Of a stretch of 16,781 nt of DNA, positions 7,091 through 13,884 are shown piece by piece. The first letter of the stretch is position 1. Every line of letters begins with the position of its first letter. The notes beneath the pieces are model-generated. The model saw nothing but the letters and a program-made list of their open reading frames with translations, was not told where the DNA came from and did no database searches. A program made the position numbers and the translations under genes. The stretch spans positions 1 to 16,781 of the forward strand of contig CALJPJ010000288.1 of the NCBI GenBank assembly GCA_937980625.1, read 5' to 3'. Origin of the DNA: an uncultured Bdellovibrionales bacterium. GTDB taxonomy: Bacteria; Bdellovibrionota; Bdellovibrionia; Bdellovibrionales; UBA1609.

Positions 7091-9321
7091 TATAAAATTT
7101 CCAGTCTTGCGTACTTAACTACAAACTTGCGAGTGTTCCTGTCATTAAACATAACACTGACTTTTTGTGTTTCACCACTTCCTTCGACTTTAAAAATGGC
7201 GCCAATACCAAACGTAGGGTGCTTCACCTTCATGCCCTTTGAAAACCCACTAAGGTTATCTGGGTCATACACTCTCTCTTCGTCATAGCTTGGCATAGAG
7301 TCAAAATCCATAGAATTTGACTTGTTACTTTGCCCCTTGTAACGGTCAACAAAGCTAGGGCGCCTAAAGCTTCCTTTAAATTCTGTATACTTTTCGGGAA
7401 TTTCTTTTATAAATGGGCTAGGTAAAAAGTGTTTTTCTTGTCCCCAAATTTTTCGTTGTTTGGCATAAGTTAAATATAGGTTTTCTTTGGCTCTGGTCAT
7501 ACCCACATAGGCGAGGCGCCTTTCTTCTTCCATTTTTTCAGGTTCGGAGGCCTCCATGCTTTGGAAGCTTGGAAATAAACCTTCCTCTAGGCCCACAATA
7601 AATACATTAGGAAACTCAAGGCCTTTTGATATATGTAAAGTCATTAAAGTAACGGCATTTGCGTTGGCGTCTGCTTTATCAAGATCTGAAATTAATGCCA
7701 TTTCTTCTAGGTAATTTTGTAGCGTTGCATCTTCCCCGCGTTCATTCTCAAATTGCACTAAAGCGTTATTGAGCTCTTCTAAGTTATCAATTCTTGCCTG
7801 TGACTCATTCGTGTTTTCTATTTTTAATTTAGTGACGTATTGAGTTTTATCTAAAATACTTCTGTACAGTTCAGCCAGGCTGAGTTGAGAGCTTTCGGCA
7901 TTAATTTCTTGCATAAGTTTATGGAAACTTAATAATTTTTTAGCTGTTCCTGAGTGAACGGCCTTATTTTCAGCAGCCCATACGCAAGCATCGAGCAATG
8001 ATATGTTTTGCTGTAAAGAAATATCTTCAAGTTTAGTTAAAGAGGTTTTGCCTATGCCCCTAGCAGGAACATTAATAATCCTTTTAATAGCGTTGTCATC
8101 TTTAGGGTTAAGAATAACCTTTAAATAGCTAATAATATCCTTGATTTCAAGTCGGTCATAGAAGCGCATACCCCCGATAAGTTTATAGGGGATATTATTG
8201 GTTCTTAGCTGCTCTTCCAGTACTCGAGATTGGGCATTTGTTCGATAAAAAATAGCAAAATCATTGTAGTTGTAACCTTGATTATCATGAAGATTAGAGA
8301 TTTCTTTAATCACATACTTAGCTTCTTCGTATTCATTCATTTCTTCTTTTACAACAATCAGTGAGCCATCACCGTTTTCAGAAAATAAAACCTTATCTTT
8401 TCTTTGAGTATTGTTTTGGATTATTGCTGAAGCAGCGGATACAATATTTTTGGTGGACCTATAGTTTTGCTCGAGTTTAAAAGTTTGAGCATTTATAAAG
8501 TCTTTTTCAAAGTTTAAAATATTAGATATGTCTGCTCCACGCCAGCTATAAATAGACTGGTCTTCATCGCCTACGACACAAATATTTTTATGAGCATCAC
8601 AGAGCATTTTAACTAAAAGATATTGAACTTTGTTGGTGTCTTGGTACTCATCCACCATAATAAATTTAAACTTGCTTTGATAATGCTCTAAAACTTGTGG
8701 GTGATCTTTAAATAAGTAGTAGGTTTTTAAAAGTAAGTCGTTAAAGTCCAAGGCATTATTTTTACGCATTTCATTTTCATAGGTTTTGTAAACCAATAGG
8801 CTTTGCTCATCCATTAAAGAGCTAAAATTTTCAGATACATCTTTTGGACTAAGAGCTAACATTTTGGCTTGATTGATTTTAGACTTAAAACTTTTAGCAG
8901 GATAAATTTTATCGTTAATGTTTAAAAATCTAAGAATTTTTTTAATCGTAGAAAGCTGGTCGCCATCGTCATAGATAGTGAAGCCAGTATTATAACCAAG
9001 GTAATCAATATGACTTTTGAGGATTTTGACACAGATAGAGTGAAATGTACTAACCCATAGGTCTTCATAAACAGGTATATCGAACTTGCTGAGTAAGCTC
9101 AAAATTCGGTCCTTCATCTCTCTAGCGGCCTTATTAGTAAAGGTTACAGCTAGGATCTCGTGAGGGGCAGCATCGCCTTGTGTAATGATGTGGGCCATGC
9201 GATAAGTAAGCACTCGGGTCTTGCCAGAGCCAGCTCCAGCTAAAATTAATACGGGCCCTTTAGTAGTTAAAGCGGCCTTAGCCTGTGCGGAATTTAGAGA
9301 TTTTTCAATGAAATTAAACAT
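7090..9321 (-). CDS. pcrA: ATP-dependent DNA helicase, UvrD/PcrA family (SF1A)
   Basis: This is a 3'-5' DNA helicase for excision and mismatch repair and for removing stalled complexes. All core motifs are visible: Q-motif region at the N-terminus, Walker A GAGSGKT (29-35), TFTNKAAREM (60-69), DEYQ (224-227), GDEDQSIYSWRGAD (251-264), EQNYRST (284-290), TLHISKGLEFPNVF, and EEERRLAYVGMTRAKENL. The C-terminus carries GMKVKHPTFGIGAIFKVEG and a beta-rich end, matching the Tudor-like domain that binds RNA polymerase in PcrA/UvrD. The 743-residue length is normal. PcrA and UvrD are not reliably separated without a tree. The gene is divergent from rpsN across 129 bp, and its stop overlaps the kamA start. 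Nothing looks broken. Confidence 0.95.
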   Translation of the reverse strand: MFNFIEKSLNSAQAKAALTTKGPVLILAGAGSGKTRVLTYRMAHIITQGDAAPHEILAVTFTNKAAREMKDRILSLLSKFDIPVYEDLWVSTFHSICVKILKSHIDYLGYNTGFTIYDDGDQLSTIKKILRFLNINDKIYPAKSFKSKINQAKMLALSPKDVSENFSSLMDEQSLLVYKTYENEMRKNNALDFNDLLLKTYYLFKDHPQVLEHYQSKFKFIMVDEYQDTNKVQYLLVKMLCDAHKNICVVGDEDQSIYSWRGADISNILNFEKDFINAQTFKLEQNYRSTKNIVSAASAIIQNNTQRKDKVLFSENGDGSLIVVKEEMNEYEEAKYVIKEISNLHDNQGYNYNDFAIFYRTNAQSRVLEEQLRTNNIPYKLIGGMRFYDRLEIKDIISYLKVILNPKDDNAIKRIINVPARGIGKTSLTKLEDISLQQNISLLDACVWAAENKAVHSGTAKKLLSFHKLMQEINAESSQLSLAELYRSILDKTQYVTKLKIENTNESQARIDNLEELNNALVQFENERGEDATLQNYLEEMALISDLDKADANANAVTLMTLHISKGLEFPNVFIVGLEEGLFPSFQSMEASEPEKMEEERRLAYVGMTRAKENLYLTYAKQRKIWGQEKHFLPSPFIKEIPEKYTEFKGSFRRPSFVDRYKGQSNKSNSMDFDSMPSYDEERVYDPDNLSGFSKGMKVKHPTFGIGAIFKVEGSGETQKVSVMFNDRNTRKFVVKYARLEIL

Positions 9322-9373
9322 TTATGGTGAATTCCCCTATATTGGTAAAAAATTATGCTCGGCAATATTTTTC

Positions 9374-9402
9374 TTGAGCCCTCTTGCTATTTAGAGTATT
9401 TT
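9374..9402 (+). promoter_or_regulatory. Candidate rpsN promoter
   Basis: TTGAGC (9374-9379) is followed after 17 bases by TATTTT (9397-9402). Other weak pairings exist nearby, for example TTGGTA at 9342 with TATTTT at 9366. I saw no obvious Zur-type palindrome in the 129-bp region. Confidence 0.3.
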
Positions 9403-9450
9403 GCAGGACAACCATTTAGATAAAATACCGTATATAAAAGGATATAAAAC

Positions 9451-9756
9451 ATGGCCAAGAAAAGTGCAATTAACAAAAATTTACGTCGAATGGAAATGGC
9501 TAAAAAGCAAGGTCCAAAAAGAGCTGAATTAAGAGCAGCTGCAGTAAATATGAGCTTATCAGAAGAAGAAAGATGGGACGCTAGAATTAAGCTTCAAAAA
9601 ATGAAAAGAGACGGATCTCCTTGTCGTGTTGTAAGTCGTTGTCGTGTAACAGGCCGTCCACGTGGTGTTTACAGAAAATTTGCTTTATCTCGTATTGCTT
9701 TTAGAGAGCTTGCTTCATCTGGTCAGTTACCAGGGGTTACAAAAGCTTCTTGGTAG
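9451..9756 (+). CDS. rpsN: 30S ribosomal protein S14, long zinc-free type
   Basis: S14 binds the 3' domain of 16S rRNA in the head of the small subunit. The 101 residues match the E. coli-type protein in length and layout: MAKKSAINKN start, RAELRAAAVNMSLSEEERW in the middle, then GSPCRVVSRCRVTGRPRG and the conserved end PGVTKASW. Only two cysteines are present and no CxxC pair, so this is the zinc-independent form. AAGGA lies eight bases before the ATG. The gene stands alone here rather than in a large ribosomal-protein operon, with its own terminator. It could be the only S14 relocated, or a zinc-free paralogue of a short zinc-binding S14 elsewhere in the genome. Confidence 0.96.
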   Translation: MAKKSAINKNLRRMEMAKKQGPKRAELRAAAVNMSLSEEERWDARIKLQKMKRDGSPCRVVSRCRVTGRPRGVYRKFALSRIAFRELASSGQLPGVTKASW

Positions 9757-9780
9757 TAAATAATTATATTTTGATTTAAT

Positions 9781-9814
9781 AAAAAAAGCTCATGAGACTC
9801 ATGAGCTTTTTTTT
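9781..9814 (+). terminator. Intrinsic terminator of rpsN
   Basis: Seven A plus GCTCATGA (9781-9795) pair with TCATGAGC plus T residues (9799-9813) around a GAC loop, giving up to 15 bp and a run of eight T. The A run on the other side means it could also stop minus-strand transcripts. Confidence 0.9.
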
Positions 9815-9835
9815 ATGCAAATAAATTGAGTAGTA

Positions 9836-9864
9836 AAAAGGCTAATGAGTTTCATTAGCCTTTT
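9836..9864 (-). terminator. Intrinsic terminator of the 9871-10326 gene
   Basis: AAAAGGCTAATGA (9836-9848) and TCATTAGCCTTTT (9852-9864) form a perfect 13-bp stem with a three-base loop. On the minus strand the stem is followed by a short T run, seven bases after the stop codon of the convergent gene. It may work in both directions. Confidence 0.8.
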
Positions 9865-9870
9865 ATATTT

Positions 9871-10326
9871 TTACTTTACCGTGCAGTGCATATCTGTGCG
9901 AACTTTTTCAATACGAGGATTAGTACAGTTTCCATTTGGAGTACAGTTATCATAAGTTATTGATAAAGATTCCCCTGTCATTGAAAGGCCATTGGCTCGT
10001 GCCACTAAATTACTAATAGCAAGTAAATTGTTAACGCTTTCTCTAACTTGGATGGTAGTTCCAATACATGAAATTGCTGAGTGAATCCCGTCTTCATCAG
10101 TTTGAGCTACAGGGATATTAAACACCTCTGTTTCACCATAGGCAGTAGTAGTAACCTGGTATTGATTATTTGGCAATTTAACAACTTTTTGATGATCAAT
10201 AATAAAAGTTTCTCTCTGGCCGTCAAAAAGATCTGTGCACTCTAAGTTGCGAAAATCATAAGTAGGGCAAGCATAACCTTGAGCACTAAAAAGTAATGCA
10301 ATTGTAAGTAAAGTAATTTTAAACAT
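9871..10326 (-). CDS. Small secreted cysteine-rich protein of unknown function
   Basis: The 151-residue protein has a good Sec signal (MFKITLLTIALLFSAQGYA) with probable cleavage after A19, leaving C20 at or near the mature N-terminus. Six cysteines (20, 30, 87, 128, 134, 148) form an even number and suggest disulfides in the periplasm or outside the cell. The lipobox is poor (GYAC), so I favour a soluble protein over a lipoprotein. No family is recognised. The ATG has a strong AGGAG site, and the GCAAAGG just 5' of it is the edge of the intergenic repeat at 10335. The gene has its own terminator and lies downstream of the hairpin element, so it is probably transcribed separately from the cyclophilin unit. 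Confidence 0.85.
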   Translation of the reverse strand: MFKITLLTIALLFSAQGYACPTYDFRNLECTDLFDGQRETFIIDHQKVVKLPNNQYQVTTTAYGETEVFNIPVAQTDEDGIHSAISCIGTTIQVRESVNNLLAISNLVARANGLSMTGESLSITYDNCTPNGNCTNPRIEKVRTDMHCTVK

Positions 10327-10334
10327 TTTTTTCT

Positions 10335-10445
10335 CCTTTGCTTGAGATATGCCGTAGGCATGAGGCTCAAGCTATATACATTAGTTAAAATTTATTTTGC
10401 AGCGTCCCCATTGGACGATGCGGAATCAATTTTTATCATTAACTT
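10335..10445. repeat. Structured ~110-bp intergenic repeat, copy 1 (full)
   Basis: This copy differs from copy 3 (12520-12630) at a single base. It contains hairpin I: CTTGAG (10341-10346) with CTCAAG (10366-10371), enclosing ATGCC/GGCAT around GTA. Hairpin II is TCC-C-CAT (10405-10411) with ATG-C-GGA (10418-10424) around TGGACG. A wider inverted repeat encloses hairpin II: AGTTAA (10383) with TTAACT (10439), and AAAATTTATT with AATCAATTTT. The proximal edge runs into the ribosome site of the gene starting at 10326. No open reading frame of useful length exists in it. Confidence 0.9.
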
Positions 10446-10449
10446 TTAA

Positions 10450-10508
10450 CTTGAGATATGCCGTAGGCATGAGGCTCAGGGCTATATACATTAGTTAAAA
10501 ATTATTTA
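10450..10508. repeat. Structured intergenic repeat, copy 2 (truncated)
   Basis: Tandem to copy 1, this copy has the hairpin I half (CTTGAGATATGCCGTAGGCA onward) and the ATATACATTAGTTAAAA segment. It then diverges before the hairpin II half. The closing stem arm has changed from CTCAAG to CTCAGG, weakening the outer stem. Confidence 0.8.
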
Positions 10509-10533
10509 ATAAAATCATCATATATTACTACTG

Positions 10534-10674
10534 ATACCAATTCCACTAAGTAACTCCCAGAATTCAAAGTCTGTTTAAGTCATAATGCGCGCAGTTCTTC
10601 CAAAGGGAGCTGTTTGAGCACATTAAGACTTAAACAGACTTTGAATTCTGGGAGTTACTTAGTGGAATTGGTAT
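10534..10674. repeat. Hairpin element with perfect 48-bp inverted arms
   Basis: The left arm (10534-10581, starting ATACCAATTCCACTAAG) is the exact reverse complement of the right arm (10627-10674). The 45-base centre continues with imperfect pairing (TAATG/CATTA, then a short CTTCC/GGGAG stem). No T run follows on the minus strand, so it is not a normal terminator. No reading frame is present. The form suggests a non-autonomous MITE-like element. If TA is the target duplication, the inner ends would be CCAATTCC and GGAATTGG. Its edge is six bases from the cyclophilin stop codon. Confidence 0.9.
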
Positions 10675-10680
10675 GACGAG

Positions 10681-11283
10681 TTATTTAATGAGCTCGATTG
10701 ATTCAATAATTATATTTTTCATAGGCGCATCATCTGATTTAGTTTTAACCGTGGCAATCTTATCCAGAATATCTTCACCTTCAGTGAGTTTGCCAAAAAC
10801 AGTATAGCCCCATTTACTAGAGCTAGAATCTAAAAATTTATTATTTTTATGATTAATAAAAAACTGTGAAGTGGCACTATGTGGCGCACTTGTACGAGCC
10901 ATGGCAATGGTACCACGTTCATTTTTAAGAAGATTAGTTTTTCCTTCATTTTTTATGGCTGCTTTTGTTTGTTTTAAATCAGGCTTGCCCATTTTGTTTA
11001 GGGTAAATCCACCACCTTGGATCATAAAATTATTAATAATTCTATGAAATAAAGTGTTTTTATAAAAATCTGATTTTACATAGCTGAGAAAGTTTTTAAC
11101 TGTAATGGGAGCTTTGTCAGGATATAGTTCTACAGTCATTGATCCCACACTAGTTTTAATCTTTACCTTGGGGCTAACAATTTTTTTGGTTTTAGCTTTA
11201 ATACTTTTTGTGGCTTTTGGGCTATCAGCGTGAGCTGCAAAGGTTAAAAAGAAAGATGTAACAAGTAATACTAATAATTTCAT
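10681..11283 (-). CDS. Periplasmic peptidyl-prolyl isomerase, cyclophilin type
   Basis: Cyclophilins catalyse cis-trans isomerisation of bonds before proline and help proteins fold. The 200-residue precursor has a Sec signal ending AHA-D (cleavage after A19) and a lysine-rich linker (21-40). The cyclophilin fold follows: LFHRIINNFMIQGGGF (78-93) with the catalytic arginine R81, GTIAMARTSAPHSATSQFFIN (124-144) with the active-site Q140-F141-F142 block, and WGYTVFGKLTEGEDILDKIA (158-177). This matches PpiA-like bacterial cyclophilins in length. GGAG lies nine bases before the ATG. It is the last gene of a compact unit (11-bp gap to the gene before) and ends at the hairpin element. Confidence 0.93.
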   Translation of the reverse strand: MKLLVLLVTSFFLTFAAHADSPKATKSIKAKTKKIVSPKVKIKTSVGSMTVELYPDKAPITVKNFLSYVKSDFYKNTLFHRIINNFMIQGGGFTLNKMGKPDLKQTKAAIKNEGKTNLLKNERGTIAMARTSAPHSATSQFFINHKNNKFLDSSSSKWGYTVFGKLTEGEDILDKIATVKTKSDDAPMKNIIIESIELIK

Positions 11284-11294
11284 AAATAACTCCG

Positions 11295-11939
11295 TTAGTT
11301 AATTTTTAATTCGGTTATAAGTGTTTCAAAATTAGACTTTGTATCGTCGCCATCAACAGATATCCAAATGGCTAATGTTTTTTTAGGGTTAGTCAGGTGG
11401 GTTGAAAAATCAAAATTAGCAACACCATTTTCGTCAAACTTTAAAAGCCATTGGTTGTTTTCTTTTATGAGTTTGCTTAGTGGGTGGTTGCGAGTTTTGC
11501 CTTGAAGTTCAGGCTGTTGGGCTGCATTGAAAAAATAAATATGATCAACACCAGTGCCTTTAGGAGCCAGTGCAAACAATGACTTTACCCAGTCTGGGGC
11601 AATAAGGCGTTTAGCAAAGTTAAGAGTTTGAGTTCCTTTAACAACAAGGCCGATACGCAAGGCAAAGTCATCATTGTTTTTTGTACCTTGTTTTCCATTA
11701 AATTTTATTTTCTTTTTTATGGTCCCTTTAACATGAACTTTTTTGACCGATGTTTGGTTTTTAAGGGGATAAACTAAAGGGCCTGCAGACTTATTTACAG
11801 ATATATTTAAACCTGATTGTTTAAAGGCAACTTTGTGGGAAGGTAATTTACTATAACTTAATACCTGCCAATCTGTTTGCACATTTAAGGGGATAAACAA
11901 ACTAGCAGATAATAAAATATTATTGATGTTTTTTTTCAT
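11295..11939 (-). CDS. Exported protein of unknown function, possibly DUF3047-like
   Basis: The 214-residue protein has a short hydrophobic N-terminus (MKKNINNILLSASLFIPLNVQT) that fits a signal peptide, though the cleavage site is not sharp. The rest is beta-rich. The segment VKGTIKKKIKF followed by NNDDFALRIGLVVKG recalls the layout of DUF3047 proteins, in which a ligand-binding-like beta sandwich has a conserved DDF-R block. This is a resemblance from memory, not a search result. Only two bases separate it from the FMN reductase stop and 11 bases from the cyclophilin start, so the three are very probably co-transcribed. It has no cysteine and no visible catalytic motif. Confidence 0.8.
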   Translation of the reverse strand: MKKNINNILLSASLFIPLNVQTDWQVLSYSKLPSHKVAFKQSGLNISVNKSAGPLVYPLKNQTSVKKVHVKGTIKKKIKFNGKQGTKNNDDFALRIGLVVKGTQTLNFAKRLIAPDWVKSLFALAPKGTGVDHIYFFNAAQQPELQGKTRNHPLSKLIKENNQWLLKFDENGVANFDFSTHLTNPKKTLAIWISVDGDDTKSNFETLITELKIN

Positions 11940-11941
11940 AA

Positions 11942-12517
11942 TTAATCCTCAAATGTATTTGCTGAAAGTTTTTGTTGGTTGAGTCCGCAAACAAATTTAT
12001 AAAATTTATCAGCTTGTTCATGGATTAGTTTATTAGTTGTTTCGTCTATAATTTTACCATTTTTAAGAATGTTCCATACATTTTGAATAAATACTCTATT
12101 TGGGAGCATAAATGCGTTTCGATAACCAAATACCTGTTGTAAATGCTCAACTGGTCTAAGCCCACCAAAAGCACCACCTAGGCCTATGAACCCAACAGGG
12201 CGATACTCAAAAGTTTTTGGGTAGCTCCAAAAATCTATAAAGTATTTTAAAGCTCCAGGCATGGACCCGTTGTACTCAGGGCAGACAACAAGAAGTCCTT
12301 CAGCTTTATTGAGTTTATTGATGGCATCAGTAACTGCAGCTGGTTTGTGCCCTTCGCCATAACTTTCATTGGTTAGTTTATTTAACTCCAAGTTTTCGAG
12401 GTTAATAATTTCAACATTTTTAAAGTTTTTTTCATAAAGTGGTTTTACCAAGTTACAAATTTCAAGAGAGCGAGAGCCCGGTCGATTAGTACCACATAAA
12501 ATATAAAACATTTTCAT
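11942..12517 (-). CDS. NAD(P)H-dependent FMN reductase, flavodoxin fold
   Basis: Members of this family bind FMN and reduce flavin, quinones or other acceptors with NAD(P)H. In the 191-residue protein the FMN phosphate loop is GTNRPGSRS (9-17). The family signature PEYNGSMPGALKYFIDFWS spans 80-98, and GLGGAFGGLR (112-121) forms the third flavin-contact loop. The substrate cannot be told from sequence. Two in-frame ATGs lie at codons 1 and 3. The AGG of the abutting repeat (GCAAAGG) is closer to ideal spacing for the second, so the true start may be residue 3. It is the first gene of the reductase/unknown/cyclophilin unit and is cytoplasmic (no signal). Confidence 0.92.
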   Translation of the reverse strand: MKMFYILCGTNRPGSRSLEICNLVKPLYEKNFKNVEIINLENLELNKLTNESYGEGHKPAAVTDAINKLNKAEGLLVVCPEYNGSMPGALKYFIDFWSYPKTFEYRPVGFIGLGGAFGGLRPVEHLQQVFGYRNAFMLPNRVFIQNVWNILKNGKIIDETTNKLIHEQADKFYKFVCGLNQQKLSANTFED

Positions 12518-12519
12518 AA

Positions 12520-12630
12520 CCTTTGCTTGAGATATGCCGTAGGCATGAGGCTCAAGCTATATACATTAGTTAAAATTTATTTTGCAGCGTCCCCATTGGA
12601 CGATGCGGAATCAATTTTTATCATCAACTT
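12520..12630. repeat. Structured ~110-bp intergenic repeat, copy 3 (full)
   Basis: This copy is identical to copy 1 except for one T/C difference near its distal end (TCATCAACTT against TCATTAACTT). Its proximal edge, CCTTTGCTTGAG, supplies the purine-rich ribosome site of the FMN reductase gene on the minus strand. The period to copy 4 is exactly 110 bp. Confidence 0.9.
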
Positions 12631-12735
12631 CTTTGCTTGAGATATGCCGTAGGCATGAGGCTCAAGCTATACACATTAGTTAAAATTTATTTTGCAGCGT
12701 CCCCCACTGGAAGGTGAGGGATCAACTTTTATAAG
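12631..12735. repeat. Structured ~110-bp intergenic repeat, copy 4 (diverged half)
   Basis: Its hairpin I half is almost identical to the other copies (one change, TATACACATT). The second half has diverged, but hairpin II is rebuilt with different bases: TCCC-C-CAC (12700-12707) with GTG-A-GGGA (12714-12721) around TGGAAG. Beyond it, CAACTT-TTAT-AAGTTG (12723-12738) forms a further small hairpin. Together with copy 3 it fills most of the 278-bp gap before the M48 gene stop. Confidence 0.85.
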
Positions 12736-12795
12736 TTGTTTATACTTAAATCAGAAATATTTTAAGGTGATAAGTAAAAAGTTACAAAGATAAAA

Positions 12796-13830
12796 TTATT
12801 GAGTACGAGCTTTTACTTTAGCTCGCTCTTGAGCTCTAGCTGCAACTTTTTTACACACAGATTTATACTGTGTAAAAGCCGTAGATGAAACCTTACCTGC
12901 TCCTTGAACCTCTCTAGCCATGGTATTCATTTGGTTCACTCTTTCTTGGCTAGGGGGGTGTGTGCTCATAGCATCAGCAAAACCTGCAAGAATATTTTTT
13001 GAGCCGCCAGCTTTACGCTGTTTTTCCATAACTAATAATTTGTTATAAAAACGTCCAATGTGATCTTTGTGATAACCGGCTTTGTGAGATGTTCTGAAGC
13101 CAATTCTATCAGCTTCCATTTCGTCTTCCCGTGAGTTAGCCATAAACTTATATTTAGTAATTAGTAAAGTTCCACCAGCTCCAGCCATAGCCCCATAAGT
13201 TGCGGCTCTTTTAAGGCACTCTCTATCTTGTTTACTGCATGCAAGTCGTCCGATTCCGGCTCCTAAGAGCCCACCAATTGCTGCGCCACCAACGGCCCAT
13301 AAGAGGTTTTTATTTTTTGATTTTTGCTGGACAAACATTCTTTCGGCAGTGTGTCTGGCTTGGATATGACCAATTTCATGGCCAATTACTCCGGCTAGCT
13401 CGGCCTCTGATTCAGCCATTGCAAGTAGAGGTGCTGTTATAAATACAGTGCCTGCTGGTAAAGCAAAGGCATTGACTGAGGCAGTGTCGACTACAGTAAA
13501 ATTATATGTGTATGGGTTTTGTTGGAGATTACTAGCGCGCACAATATTTTGGCCAATGTTATTTATATACCTTTGCATTCCAGAGCTTTGTACGGCTGGG
13601 TAATCTTGCTTCATCTTGGGTAAAACTTTGGCAGTCATTGCTTGCTCTTGGGCTGGGTTCAAACTGGCAGCTTGTCCACTATTATCCCCTTCTCGATATC
13701 GCGTTTGCTCTGTAGTTGCGCAAGAGACCAGCAATAAAGGGGTCATTTGTAAAAAGAGTCTGCGACCAGACTTTGATGAGACAAGGGTTTTTAGTTCGTT
13801 TTCAAATTTGTTTAAATATAAATTTTCCAT
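12796..13830 (-). CDS. M48-family zinc metalloprotease, probable Tat lipoprotein
   Basis: This is a 344-residue zinc endopeptidase of the BepA/LoiP-like type, a family involved in quality control of outer-membrane proteins. HEIGH at 151-155 supplies two zinc ligands and the catalytic glutamate, and ExxxD (E237 to D241, in EMEAD) gives the third ligand. A Gly-rich hydrophobic stretch (178-224) lies between them, and HPPSQERV (291-298) is the usual downstream motif. There are no TPR repeats. The N-terminus is unusual: a 22-residue leader, then GRRLFLQ (22-28), a hydrophobic run and LLVSC with C37. This reads as a twin-arginine signal with a lipobox. Two cysteines (C198, C205) inside the Gly-rich loop could form a disulfide. 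The gene is monocistronic by spacing, with 138 bp upstream. Confidence 0.92.
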   Translation of the reverse strand: MENLYLNKFENELKTLVSSKSGRRLFLQMTPLLLVSCATTEQTRYREGDNSGQAASLNPAQEQAMTAKVLPKMKQDYPAVQSSGMQRYINNIGQNIVRASNLQQNPYTYNFTVVDTASVNAFALPAGTVFITAPLLAMAESEAELAGVIGHEIGHIQARHTAERMFVQQKSKNKNLLWAVGGAAIGGLLGAGIGRLACSKQDRECLKRAATYGAMAGAGGTLLITKYKFMANSREDEMEADRIGFRTSHKAGYHKDHIGRFYNKLLVMEKQRKAGGSKNILAGFADAMSTHPPSQERVNQMNTMAREVQGAGKVSSTAFTQYKSVCKKVAARAQERAKVKARTQ

Positions 13831-13884
13831 ATAAGAAAAATAAAATAATTCAATTGGAGTGTCACTAAAAAATACTGAAGGTCT

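Noticed and set aside
10392..10439. A 15-codon mini-ORF (ATG ATA AAA ATT GAT ...) on the minus strand, repeated in copy 3 at 12577-12624
   Set aside because: It lies in the hairpin II half of the repeat, is broken by a one-base insertion in copy 4, and its conservation is explained by recent duplication. There is no independent sign of translation.
10335..10508. CRISPR array
   Set aside because: The repeats are 110 bp, adjoin without unique spacers, and no cas gene is present.
10534..10674. The long inverted repeat as an ordinary intrinsic terminator
   Set aside because: The stem is far too long and no T run follows on the minus strand.
12951..12960. G6 run in the M48 gene as another phase switch
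   Set aside because: It encodes the conserved HPPS motif (CAC CCC CCT AGC on the coding strand) and is short, so it is explained by codon choice.
13239..13834. Plus-strand frames opposite the M48 protease gene
   Set aside because: They are short, without signal, motif or ribosome site, and sit on the strand opposite a well-supported gene.
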